34,877 bases of DNA from Candidatus Kapaibacterium sp. (GTDB lineage Bacteria > Bacteroidota > Ignavibacteria > Kapaibacteriales > Kapaibacteriaceae), in NCBI GenBank assembly GCA_018882585.1, contig VFFB01000014.1, forward strand, positions 1 through 34,877. The letters run 5' to 3'. The translations under genes and the position numbers were made by a program. The notes below the pieces were generated by a model. That model had not been told where the DNA came from, made no database searches, and saw only the letters and a list, made by a program, of their open reading frames with translations. Shown in pieces: positions 27,617 through 34,877 of this stretch. The number at the start of each line of letters is the position of its first letter. Position 1 is the first letter of the stretch.

Positions 27617-28041
27617 GGTGCGTGCTCCTGCAGGAAATCTCGGAGTATGACGGCGGCGGCGACCTGATCTTTGACGCCCTTCTGTTGGCGGCGCTTCTTT
27701 GACATACCGCCCGAGCGCATGATCTCGTGTGCTCGCTGCGTCGAAAACGCCTCGTCCGTCTCCAGCACCTCAACACCGACGTGCGATCGAAGTTCCACGA
27801 TGAACTGCAGGCATCGCTCAATGATGGGCGAGGTGGTATCGTCGTGACGCCGAGGAACACCAACCACGATCATATCGATGCGGTCGTCGGCTACACGGCG
27901 TGTGATCGACGTCCACACGTTGTCGTCGTTCGGGATAACGGGCCGCGTCGAAACCACGATATGCAGTTCATCGCAGACGGCCACGCCAATGCGGGCATCG
28001 CCATAGTCAAGTGCCATGATGCGCTTACCACGATACGTCAT
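27613..28041 (-). CDS. ruvX: Holliday junction resolvase-like RuvX/YqgF
   Basis: RIMALDYGDARIGVAVCDEL, VVGVPRR, ELRSHVGVEVLETDEAFSTQRAHEIM, KGVKDQVAAAVILRDFL. Confidence 0.92.
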   Translation of the reverse strand: MTYRGKRIMALDYGDARIGVAVCDELHIVVSTRPVIPNDDNVWTSITRRVADDRIDMIVVGVPRRHDDTTSPIIERCLQFIVELRSHVGVEVLETDEAFSTQRAHEIMRSGGMSKKRRQQKGVKDQVAAAVILRDFLQEHAP

Positions 28042-30338
28042 ACGGCATCCACCGTGGTTGGTTCGGCTGCATACTCGGCATTGCGCAGCCGGCCACCCTC
28101 CATGCCATGCGGGAAACGAAACACAACCTGGGTTCCTTCGCCGGGCTGACTGGTCACGCGCAGCGAGCCCTGATGCTGCTGCACCACGTGCTGCATGATC
28201 ATGGTGCCGATGCCGGTGCCACTGCCGTCGCTTGACGTGGTAAAGTAGGGCTTCATCATGCTTGCCATCGTGTCGGCATCCATGCCGACGCCGGAATCGC
28301 TGACCTTGATGTAGACATTCGAGCGATCAAACCAGGTGGCGATCTCGATGGTCCCCGGTTCGCCGCGAAGCGCCTTGATGCCATTCTCGATGGCATTACG
28401 CACGGCTCGCGAAACCTTGAGTCGATCGACCAGCATCATCGTTCCTCGCAGCTTCATCGAGAACGTCACATGCGGGAAGACCGACGGGTCGAACTCCTGC
28501 CGCAGGTCTGTACACAGTTCTGCCGAGTGCACCATCGTGCGGTGGAGACCTTCACTGCGGCCGACGCTTACCAGGTCACGGACGCGCTGGATGAGGATGC
28601 CCACCTGAAACAGAATGCGTCTGCGTCGCTCGGCATCGGCACCGGCACCACCATCCAGCTGTTCGGCATTCAACCTGATCGTTGAAAGATTTGTCTGCAT
28701 GTCGTGCGCCAATTGCGCCCAGTTCACCAGCCGACGCCGTTCGAGCGCCTCGGTAATGTCGACACCCGTGATCACGGCTCCGTTGTATCGGCCAAGGCCC
28801 GTGCGAAGCGGCACCGACGTGAACATGTACTCGCGCTGGACACCGGCATCATCGATCGTGACGCGGTCGGTCATGGACGTCTGGCCCGACTGCGACGCCG
28901 TGACGAAGTCGAGCAGGCCTCGTACACCGTCGTGCAAGGCGTAGCCGCGGAACAGTCGTCGCATGGGTACGTTTGCCGTGATGCCCAGAACGTCAGCGGC
29001 ACGTTCGTTCGTACGGAGGAGACGTCCGGTAGCATCGACGTGCAGCACCATACCGGAGCCGGGCAGCTCCATCATGGCGTCGATCAGACGCCGCTGACGC
29101 CGAATGCGCCGCCACAGAGCAAGCACTATCACGATGAGGGCAAGGGGCACGGCCACACCAAGAACGTCACGCACAAAGCGGAACGCCCACCAGAATGGCT
29201 GATCGACGCGTTCAAGAACAACGGCTCCGCGGGCATCACCAACAAACAGGAGTCCGGCCGGGGCCGAAACAACGTCGCTGCGTTCGCCGGCGAGCTGCAC
29301 GGTGTCGACGCTGGTGATCGAACCAAGGTGATCGACGGAGACGATGCCGGCATCCATGATGATCACGCAGCCAGCGTCGACCAGATGTAGCCGCAGCGGA
29401 CGTCCAAGGTCCGGCGGCAGCGCAGCCCTGTGGGTGACCGTTCGGCCGATGCCCAGCAACGGACTGAGCTCGACTGCATGACCGCTGCCGTACGGCTGGA
29501 TGGCATAGGCCACCGGTCCGGCCGATGATGGCGCCACGGCGAGCAGCGATGCAGCCACGTTGACCGTGGCGAACTGCGTGACCGATGTTTCGGGATTCAC
29601 GATCGTGATCTGCGTTCCGCGGGCGGCCTCGAGCGGCGTCAACACGACGAGTTCACGATCCAGTTCGACGATGGTTGCCGCATCGGCAACCGGAACGCTG
29701 GGTGCGATCCGTGCACGCATGAAGGTGTCGAGAACCGCAAGGTATCCAACGGGTCCGGCACGGTAGACGTATCCAAGACCGTACTGCCGTTGTCCCAGCA
29801 CCGAAAAGCCGCTCACTCCGCGCTCGACAAGGGTGACAGAACCTGTCGCAGGACCAAAGGTCCACAATGCGTCACCGGCAAGGACGCACACAAGGTCTCG
29901 GCGGGTGTCGCTGGCAAGCGTCACTCGTTCAGGGGCGGCCACGCCTGCACCCACAGCAGGTACATCTGTCTGCCGAATGACACCCAAGGTATCATCAAGC
30001 ACGACAAGTACGATGCCCTGCGCGCTCCGTGCTGCAACAACAAGACGTCCCCTGTGCACGATGGCTGCTCGCACGTCGGCACCCGGCAGTGCCGATGCCG
30101 TTACGCGCTGACGCTCATCCGTCACGAGCAGCGCCGGCCGGGCAGACTCCCACGCCGGACGCGGCTGTACGACGATCACATGTCCACGTTGCGACGGATG
30201 CGGCAACGCCGCGCCGCGCTCGATGGTCTGCACGCGTCGGTATGACACCGGATATGCCGCTTCAGCCATGACGTTTGTCAAGGTCAGCAGCAGCGCCATC
30301 GCCGTGATGATCGGTCTTATCGTGGTTGCAGCTCGCAT
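28038..30338 (-). CDS. Sensor histidine kinase: extracytoplasmic domain, TM, PAS, HisKA, HATPase
   Basis: Signal/anchor from ATG 30338; TM VAVPLALIVIVLALW; PAS GSGMVLHVDATGRLLRTNERAADVLGI; H-box NWAQLAHDMQTNLSTIRLNAEQL; N-box NAIENGIKAL; G boxes VSDSGVGMD, GSGTGIGTMIMQHVVQQHQGSLRVTSQPGEGTQVVFRFP. Confidence 0.9.
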   Translation of the reverse strand: MRAATTIRPIITAMALLLTLTNVMAEAAYPVSYRRVQTIERGAALPHPSQRGHVIVVQPRPAWESARPALLVTDERQRVTASALPGADVRAAIVHRGRLVVAARSAQGIVLVVLDDTLGVIRQTDVPAVGAGVAAPERVTLASDTRRDLVCVLAGDALWTFGPATGSVTLVERGVSGFSVLGQRQYGLGYVYRAGPVGYLAVLDTFMRARIAPSVPVADAATIVELDRELVVLTPLEAARGTQITIVNPETSVTQFATVNVAASLLAVAPSSAGPVAYAIQPYGSGHAVELSPLLGIGRTVTHRAALPPDLGRPLRLHLVDAGCVIIMDAGIVSVDHLGSITSVDTVQLAGERSDVVSAPAGLLFVGDARGAVVLERVDQPFWWAFRFVRDVLGVAVPLALIVIVLALWRRIRRQRRLIDAMMELPGSGMVLHVDATGRLLRTNERAADVLGITANVPMRRLFRGYALHDGVRGLLDFVTASQSGQTSMTDRVTIDDAGVQREYMFTSVPLRTGLGRYNGAVITGVDITEALERRRLVNWAQLAHDMQTNLSTIRLNAEQLDGGAGADAERRRRILFQVGILIQRVRDLVSVGRSEGLHRTMVHSAELCTDLRQEFDPSVFPHVTFSMKLRGTMMLVDRLKVSRAVRNAIENGIKALRGEPGTIEIATWFDRSNVYIKVSDSGVGMDADTMASMMKPYFTTSSDGSGTGIGTMIMQHVVQQHQGSLRVTSQPGEGTQVVFRFPHGMEGGRLRNAEYAAEPTTVDAV

Positions 30339-30787
30339 ATGCAATACGCCTGTACGCCCTCGAGACGTCCCACAAACCCAACACGTTCGGACGTCGTGGC
30401 CTTCAGACTGACGCGTTCCACAGGCAGTCCACATAGCTCGGCGATGCGGTCGCGCATGGCCTGCTTGTAGGGCAGGATCTTGGGCCGTTCAAGAACAAGC
30501 GTCGCATCAAGATTCACCAGCGCGTAGCCGGCCTGGGTGATGATGTTCACGGCGTGTTCTACAAACTGACCACTCGGAGCGCCTTTCCAGCGCTGGTCGG
30601 TATCCGGAAAATGCTCTCCGATGTCGCCCATCGCGGCCGCTCCAAGTATCGCATCAACGATGGCATGCAGCAGCACATCGCCATCGCTGTGCGCCACCGT
30701 ACCGACGTCCGAGGCAATATCAATGCCCCCTAGGATCAGTGATTCGCCAGGCGCGAGTCGATGCACATCATATCCAAAACCTACCAT
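30317..30787 (-). CDS. ispF: 2-C-methyl-D-erythritol 2,4-cyclodiphosphate synthase
   Basis: VGFGYDVHRLAPGESLILGGIDI, AHSDGDVLLHAIVDAILGAAAMGDIGEHFPDTD; start ATG 30787. Confidence 0.96.
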   Translation of the reverse strand: MVGFGYDVHRLAPGESLILGGIDIASDVGTVAHSDGDVLLHAIVDAILGAAAMGDIGEHFPDTDQRWKGAPSGQFVEHAVNIITQAGYALVNLDATLVLERPKILPYKQAMRDRIAELCGLPVERVSLKATTSERVGFVGRLEGVQAYCICELQPR

Positions 30788-30840
30788 CGTTTCATTTCTC
30801 GTGTTTGAGGATTCGCCAAAATACGTGAGGTTTGCCACCT

Positions 30841-32085
30841 ATGCCTATCGATCCCACAGGAATTGAATCCGTCAGCGTCAGCGAACTGACGCACGCCATC
30901 CGAGCTCTGCTCACGGAAGGTATTGGTGACGTGATCGTCCAGGGCGAGATCTCGAACTTCAAGGCGCATTCAAGTGGCCATCGGTACTTCACGCTCAAGG
31001 ATGCCGACGCACAGATCGCCTGCGTGATGTGGCGTACACGATCGTTGGCAATCGTACCGCAGGACGGCATGCAGGTCATCCTGGGAGCCAGGCTCACCGT
31101 CTACCCTCCGCAGGGCAAGTATCAGCTGGACGTGACCTGGGTGCGTGCCTATGGCGTAGGTGCACTGCAACGCGTACTTGAGGAACGCAAGCGACTGTTT
31201 GCCGCCAGAGGATGGTTCGACTGGCAACGGAAGCGTCCCCTTCCTGAACTGCCAATGGTCATCGGTGTGGTCACATCGCCCACGGGAGCGGCATTGCAAG
31301 ACATCCTCCGCACCGTGGGTCTGCGATTCCCAGCCGCACGCATCATCGTCCGTCCGGCCCTCGTTCAAGGTCAGGGGGCAGCGGAAGACGTGGCGGCCGC
31401 CATTGAGGAACTGCAGGACAGCGAAGCAGACGTTCTGATCGTTGGTCGCGGCGGCGGTTCGATTGAAGATCTTTGGGCCTTCAACGAAGAAGTGGTCGCC
31501 GAGGCCATCATCAACTCTGCCATTCCGGTGATCAGTGCCGTTGGACACGAGACAGACGAGACGATCTCGGACCTCGTGGCTGACATGCGGGCCGCCACAC
31601 CCACACATGCTGCCGTCCTTGCCACGCCGGTGACTGTCGACGACCTTGTGTTCGGCATCGACGATGCGCGCATGCGCATGACGCGCAGCGTTGCCCGACG
31701 CATCGACGAGTTGCGGCAACTTGCTGGACGATTCACCGACGGCTCGACCCTGCGGCGTCTGCAAGAACGACTGCTCCAGCGGCAACAGCGCATCGATGAA
31801 CTCAGCAGCCGTTATCACCGAAGCATCCACACAACGATCGACCGTCTGTTGCGGCGTGTCGATCATCAGTCTGCCCTGCTAACAACCCTGCATCCCCTTG
31901 CACCACTGCGTCGCGGCTTTGCCGTGGTGGAACGCCAAGGCGTGGTACTGGCGCCGGCCGACGAGCTTCGCGACGGCGAACTGGTCACCGTGCGGCGGTA
32001 CCTGCAAACTGCCCAGGTGACGGTGACGGCAACCCAATCCCTTGCACAACCTGAAGGACCATCCGATGAAGAAACAGGAAGCTAA
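30841..32085 (+). CDS. xseA: Exodeoxyribonuclease VII large subunit
   Basis: VQGEISNFKAHSSGHRYFTLKD, IGVVTSPTGAALQDIL, LIVGRGGGSIEDLWAFNEE, ISAVGHETDETISDLVADMRAATPTHAA. Confidence 0.96.
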   Translation: MPIDPTGIESVSVSELTHAIRALLTEGIGDVIVQGEISNFKAHSSGHRYFTLKDADAQIACVMWRTRSLAIVPQDGMQVILGARLTVYPPQGKYQLDVTWVRAYGVGALQRVLEERKRLFAARGWFDWQRKRPLPELPMVIGVVTSPTGAALQDILRTVGLRFPAARIIVRPALVQGQGAAEDVAAAIEELQDSEADVLIVGRGGGSIEDLWAFNEEVVAEAIINSAIPVISAVGHETDETISDLVADMRAATPTHAAVLATPVTVDDLVFGIDDARMRMTRSVARRIDELRQLAGRFTDGSTLRRLQERLLQRQQRIDELSSRYHRSIHTTIDRLLRRVDHQSALLTTLHPLAPLRRGFAVVERQGVVLAPADELRDGELVTVRRYLQTAQVTVTATQSLAQPEGPSDEETGS

Positions 32086-32269
32086 ACCAGATGAGCGTCC
32101 GCTGGAGGAGCGGCTGAAACGACTCGAGGAGATCGCCAAGCTGCTGGACGTTGGCGATCGGCCACTGGACGAACAGCTGCGATTGTACAGCGAGGGAATG
32201 ACGTTGGCAGAAGCCTGTCGCGCCGAACTTGAACAGGCACAACTCAAGGTCGAAGAGCTGTCGAAGTAA
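32066..32269 (+). CDS. xseB: Exodeoxyribonuclease VII small subunit
   Basis: ATG 32066; RPLEERLKRLEEIAKLLDVGDRPLDEQLRLYSEGMTLAEACRAELEQAQLKVEEL is the XseB pattern; overlaps the xseA 3' end by 20 nt. Confidence 0.9.
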   Translation: MKKQEAKPDERPLEERLKRLEEIAKLLDVGDRPLDEQLRLYSEGMTLAEACRAELEQAQLKVEELSK

Positions 32270-33271
32270 CTACTCGCAGCGTACAGGTCTTGTCATCAGC
32301 TCATAGAGCGCTGTTCGCGGATCAAGCCCCTCGAACATGATCTGATAAACCTTTGTACTGATGGGCAACTCAATGGCCCGCTCGGACGCGATCTCCATGA
32401 CGGCCTTTGTCGTCGGAACGCCTTCGGCAACGGCGCTCATGTTGCCCAGCACCTCTTCGAGTGCTCGGCCGCGTCCGAGTTGCTCTCCCACGAAGCGATT
32501 GCGCGAGTGCTTGCTGTCGCAGGTAACCACAAGGTCGCCCAGACCGGCCAGACCATAGAACGTAGCTTTCTCGGCGCCCATGGCACAGCCGAACCGAGCG
32601 ATCTCTGCAAGCCCACGCGTAACGAGCGCAGCCTTTGTGTTGTCGCCCATGCCAAGACCATCGATCATGCCCGCAGCAATGGCAATGACGTTCTTCATTG
32701 CCCCGCAGATTTCGACGCCGACAACATCACCGCTAGTATAGACGCGGAACACATCCGTGTTGAAAATGTCCTGCACAAGATCGGCAGCCCGGGCATCGCT
32801 CGACGCTGCCACCACGGTGGTCGGAATACGCCTACCAACCTCTTCGGCATGGCTTGGTCCGCTCAGCACGACATATGCCGAAGGCTTGGCACCAAGATCG
32901 TCAAGGATCTCACTCACGCGCAGATGCGTTCCCTGCTCGATTCCCTTCGATACATCGACAAGAATTGCCCCGTTCAGAATGTCGATGTTCGGTCCAAGCG
33001 TCGGCCGGATGAACTGTGTGGGAATTGCGACGACGATCACCGGACAATCCGCGCAGGCGTCCATCGATGTGGTGGCCGTGATACGATCCGGCAACGTGAC
33101 GTTTGCAAGGTACGGGTTTGCATGATGCTGATTGATCTCGCGAACAACCAGGTCTTCGCGTGCCCACATGAGCACGTCATGGCCGGCATCGGCGGCGACC
33201 AGTGCCAGGGCCGTGCCCCAGGCTCCCGAGCCCAGGATGGCAATGCGCGAAACAAACTCCGTTGGTATCAT
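32270..33271 (-). CDS. gpsA: NAD(P)H-dependent glycerol-3-phosphate dehydrogenase
   Basis: IAILGSGAWGTALALVAADAGHDVLMWARE, GPSHAEEVGRRIPTTVV, GVEICGAMKNVIAIAAGMIDGLGMGDNTKAALVTRGLAEI, GLGDLVVTCDSKHSRNR; start ATG 33271. Confidence 0.96.
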   Translation of the reverse strand: MIPTEFVSRIAILGSGAWGTALALVAADAGHDVLMWAREDLVVREINQHHANPYLANVTLPDRITATTSMDACADCPVIVVAIPTQFIRPTLGPNIDILNGAILVDVSKGIEQGTHLRVSEILDDLGAKPSAYVVLSGPSHAEEVGRRIPTTVVAASSDARAADLVQDIFNTDVFRVYTSGDVVGVEICGAMKNVIAIAAGMIDGLGMGDNTKAALVTRGLAEIARFGCAMGAEKATFYGLAGLGDLVVTCDSKHSRNRFVGEQLGRGRALEEVLGNMSAVAEGVPTTKAVMEIASERAIELPISTKVYQIMFEGLDPRTALYELMTRPVRCE

Positions 33272-33942
33272 CGCTTGAACAGCCGCACCTTTTCGAAACG
33301 GTTTTCTGTGCCGTTGATGAGACGCCTGATGTTGGATCGATGGGCGTACATCACAACGATGGCCACGACGCACAGAAATGGCAGCAGTACGTCGTAGTCA
33401 TTCACATGCGCTCCAAAAATATGATGTCTGACGAACACAGAAAGCGGGACAATGACGGCACCGACAATACTGCCAAGAGATACGTAGCCGGTCGAGAGCA
33501 ACAGCAGCAGGAATACCACCGCCGCGACGCCAACGTCGATCGGCGCGATCGCCAACAGCATTCCCAGCGACGTGTTCACACCCTTGCCCCCCTTGAAACC
33601 GGTGAAGGCAGAGAACACGTGTCCGATCACGGCACTGGATCCGGCAATGATGCGCAGGGTAACGGTGTCGGTCAGCGGATCCGGACCGGGAGTGGCAGCC
33701 ACCGAACCAAGAAACAATGCAACAAGGATCGCTGCGACGCCTTTCAGGATGTCGACAATCTGGACAAGGAGACCCCACTTGAAGCCAAGCACACGCATGA
33801 CATTTGTGCTGCCGATATTACCGCTCCCCATGGTGCGGATATCCTTTCCAAATCGAACCTTCCCTACCACAAGTCCGGTAGGAAACGATCCGATCAGATA
33901 GCTCGCAACGACAATGCCGATCAGCCGCCAGTGCGGTTCCAT
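33268..33942 (-). CDS. plsY: Acyl-phosphate glycerol-3-phosphate acyltransferase PlsY
   Basis: YLIGSFPTGLVVGK, DIRTMGSGNIGSTNVMRVLG, GHVFSAFTGFKGGKGVNTSLGMLLAIAP; 4-nt overlap with gpsA. Confidence 0.95.
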   Translation of the reverse strand: MEPHWRLIGIVVASYLIGSFPTGLVVGKVRFGKDIRTMGSGNIGSTNVMRVLGFKWGLLVQIVDILKGVAAILVALFLGSVAATPGPDPLTDTVTLRIIAGSSAVIGHVFSAFTGFKGGKGVNTSLGMLLAIAPIDVGVAAVVFLLLLLSTGYVSLGSIVGAVIVPLSVFVRHHIFGAHVNDYDVLLPFLCVVAIVVMYAHRSNIRRLINGTENRFEKVRLFKR

Positions 33943-34086
33943 GTTGCCCTTTTTTCCATAGGAAAAGTGTCACGATGATACAACGACAGGTGTCGGGGAA
34001 TTGTAGAATCCTGTCATAGGATGTTGGCAAATGAAAGAGTTTTGTATTCGTCATAGGGGCGGTGAATATGCCAGAAAGACATAACC

Positions 34087-34877
34087 ATGACAGATGATAC
34101 GAAGGCGATCACGCGCCGAAGACTTGACGAGATCGACCGGGAACTTGCCGAACTGCGAAAGGATCACGCTGACCTGCGGGCGCGGTGGGAGACCGAGAAG
34201 GCGCATATCAAGACGCTTCGAGACCTGAAGGCCGAGATCGATGGCGTCAAGCAGGCGGCCGCAGAGGCCGAACGGGATGGCGACTACGGACGTGTTGCCG
34301 AGTTGCGCTACGGCACCTTGCTTGAACTTGAGCGGCGCCTGGCATCGGCCACTCAGGAGATGACCGAACTGCAGAAAAACGCCACGCTGCTGAAAGAGGA
34401 GATCGGAGCCGAAGATATTGCCGATGTCGTGGCAAAGTGGACGGGCATTCCCGTTCAGCGTATGCTGGAAAGCGAACGGTCCAAACTGCTTCACATGGAA
34501 GAGCGGCTGCACGAACGCGTCATCGGACAAGACGATGCCGTGGTCGCCGTGTCAAATGCCATCCGACGCTCGCGGGCCGGACTGCAGGACGCCAAACGAC
34601 CGATCGGGTCGTTCATCTTTCTTGGCACGACCGGCGTCGGCAAGACCGAAATGGCACGGGCCCTTGCCGAGTTTTTGTTCGACGACGATGCGGCACTCGT
34701 GCGCATCGACATGTCGGAATACATGGAAAAGCACGCCGTCTCGCGTCTGATCGGCGCCCCGCCCGGCTACGTGGGATACGAGGAGGGAGGTCAACTTACC
34801 GAAGCAGTACGCCGTCGTCCGTACAGCGTCGTCCTGCTCGACGAGGTCGAGAAGGCTCACCCCGACGTCTTCAATGT
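34087..34877 (+). CDS. ClpB-type chaperone lacking N domain and first AAA+ module (starts in the middle domain); 3' truncated by window edge
   Basis: ATG 34087 [23 protein letters not shown]...[17 protein letters not shown]...[23 protein letters not shown]...[84 protein letters not shown]. In-frame TGA at 34063-34065. Not in the supplied ORF track, presumably because it has no stop in the window. Confidence 0.88.
   Translation, partial: MTDDTKAITRRRLDEIDRELAELRKDHADLRARWETEKAHIKTLRDLKAEIDGVKQAAAEAERDGDYGRVAELRYGTLLELERRLASATQEMTELQKNATLLKEEIGAEDIADVVAKWTGIPVQRMLESERSKLLHMEERLHERVIGQDDAVVAVSNAIRRSRAGLQDAKRPIGSFIFLGTTGVGKTEMARALAEFLFDDDAALVRIDMSEYMEKHAVSRLIGAPPGYVGYEEGGQLTEAVRRRPYSVVLLDEVEKAHPDVFN

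Noticed and set aside
30788-30840. Divergent promoter pair between ispF and xseA with Bacteroidota-type -7 element
   Set aside because: Some T/A-rich matches (e.g. TATTTTGG on the minus strand) but none fits the TAnnTTTG consensus with a well-spaced -33 element, so I do not call promoters.
32480-33397. 305-aa plus-strand ORF opposite gpsA/plsY
   Set aside because: Antisense to gpsA, which has clear motifs.
34051-34530. 159-aa minus-strand ORF opposite the clpB-like start
   Set aside because: Antisense of the M-domain coding sequence; plus strand is strongly ClpB-like.
1-34877. Mobile element, prophage, CRISPR array or defence island
   Set aside because: No transposase, integrase, phage structural gene, regularly spaced repeat or known defence family was recognised; content is core metabolic plus surface proteins.

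Overview
Gene-dense bacterial chromosomal segment with about 30 genes, short intergenic gaps and many 4-nt stop/start overlaps. Two secreted proteins with type IX secretion (T9SS)-like C-terminal sorting domains, a GWxTD-type protein, and a CrtC-like/CruC-like pair suggest the Bacteroidota/Chlorobiota/Kapabacteria neighbourhood; this placement is inference. Contents: dapF (5' truncated by window), M20 amidohydrolase, small membrane protein; a minus-strand block tRNA-Ser(GGA), ECF sigma factor, LytR_C protein, rsfS, argS, DUF4505-like + hotdog thioesterase fusion, metallophosphoesterase; Tat-type LD-carboxypeptidase; 1.6-kaa VWA/ASH/cohesin-like/T9SS protein; cytochrome c + Cu-monooxygenase-like/T9SS protein; class I aldolase, ABC exporter, cystathionine beta-synthase; a minus-strand block crtC-like, mutL, CpeT-like, FabI-like SDR, hypothetical; CruC/CrtQ-like glycosyltransferase; a minus-strand block ispF, PAS histidine kinase, ruvX, GWxTD-like; xseA/xseB; gpsA/plsY; and a ClpB homologue that starts inside the coiled-coil middle domain and runs off the window end. 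I see no CRISPR array, prophage, transposon or recognisable defence system. The most interesting items are (1) the apparent fusion of a DUF4505/UPF0598-like domain (family of human C8orf82) to a PaaI/THEM4-type thioesterase, (2) the N-terminally truncated ClpB lacking the N domain and first AAA+ module, (3) the tRNA-Ser gene ending 22 nt before the ECF sigma start codon, and (4) a crtC-like/cruC-like divergent pair next to mutL and a CpeT-family gene. All family assignments are from reading translations by eye; no database search was run.
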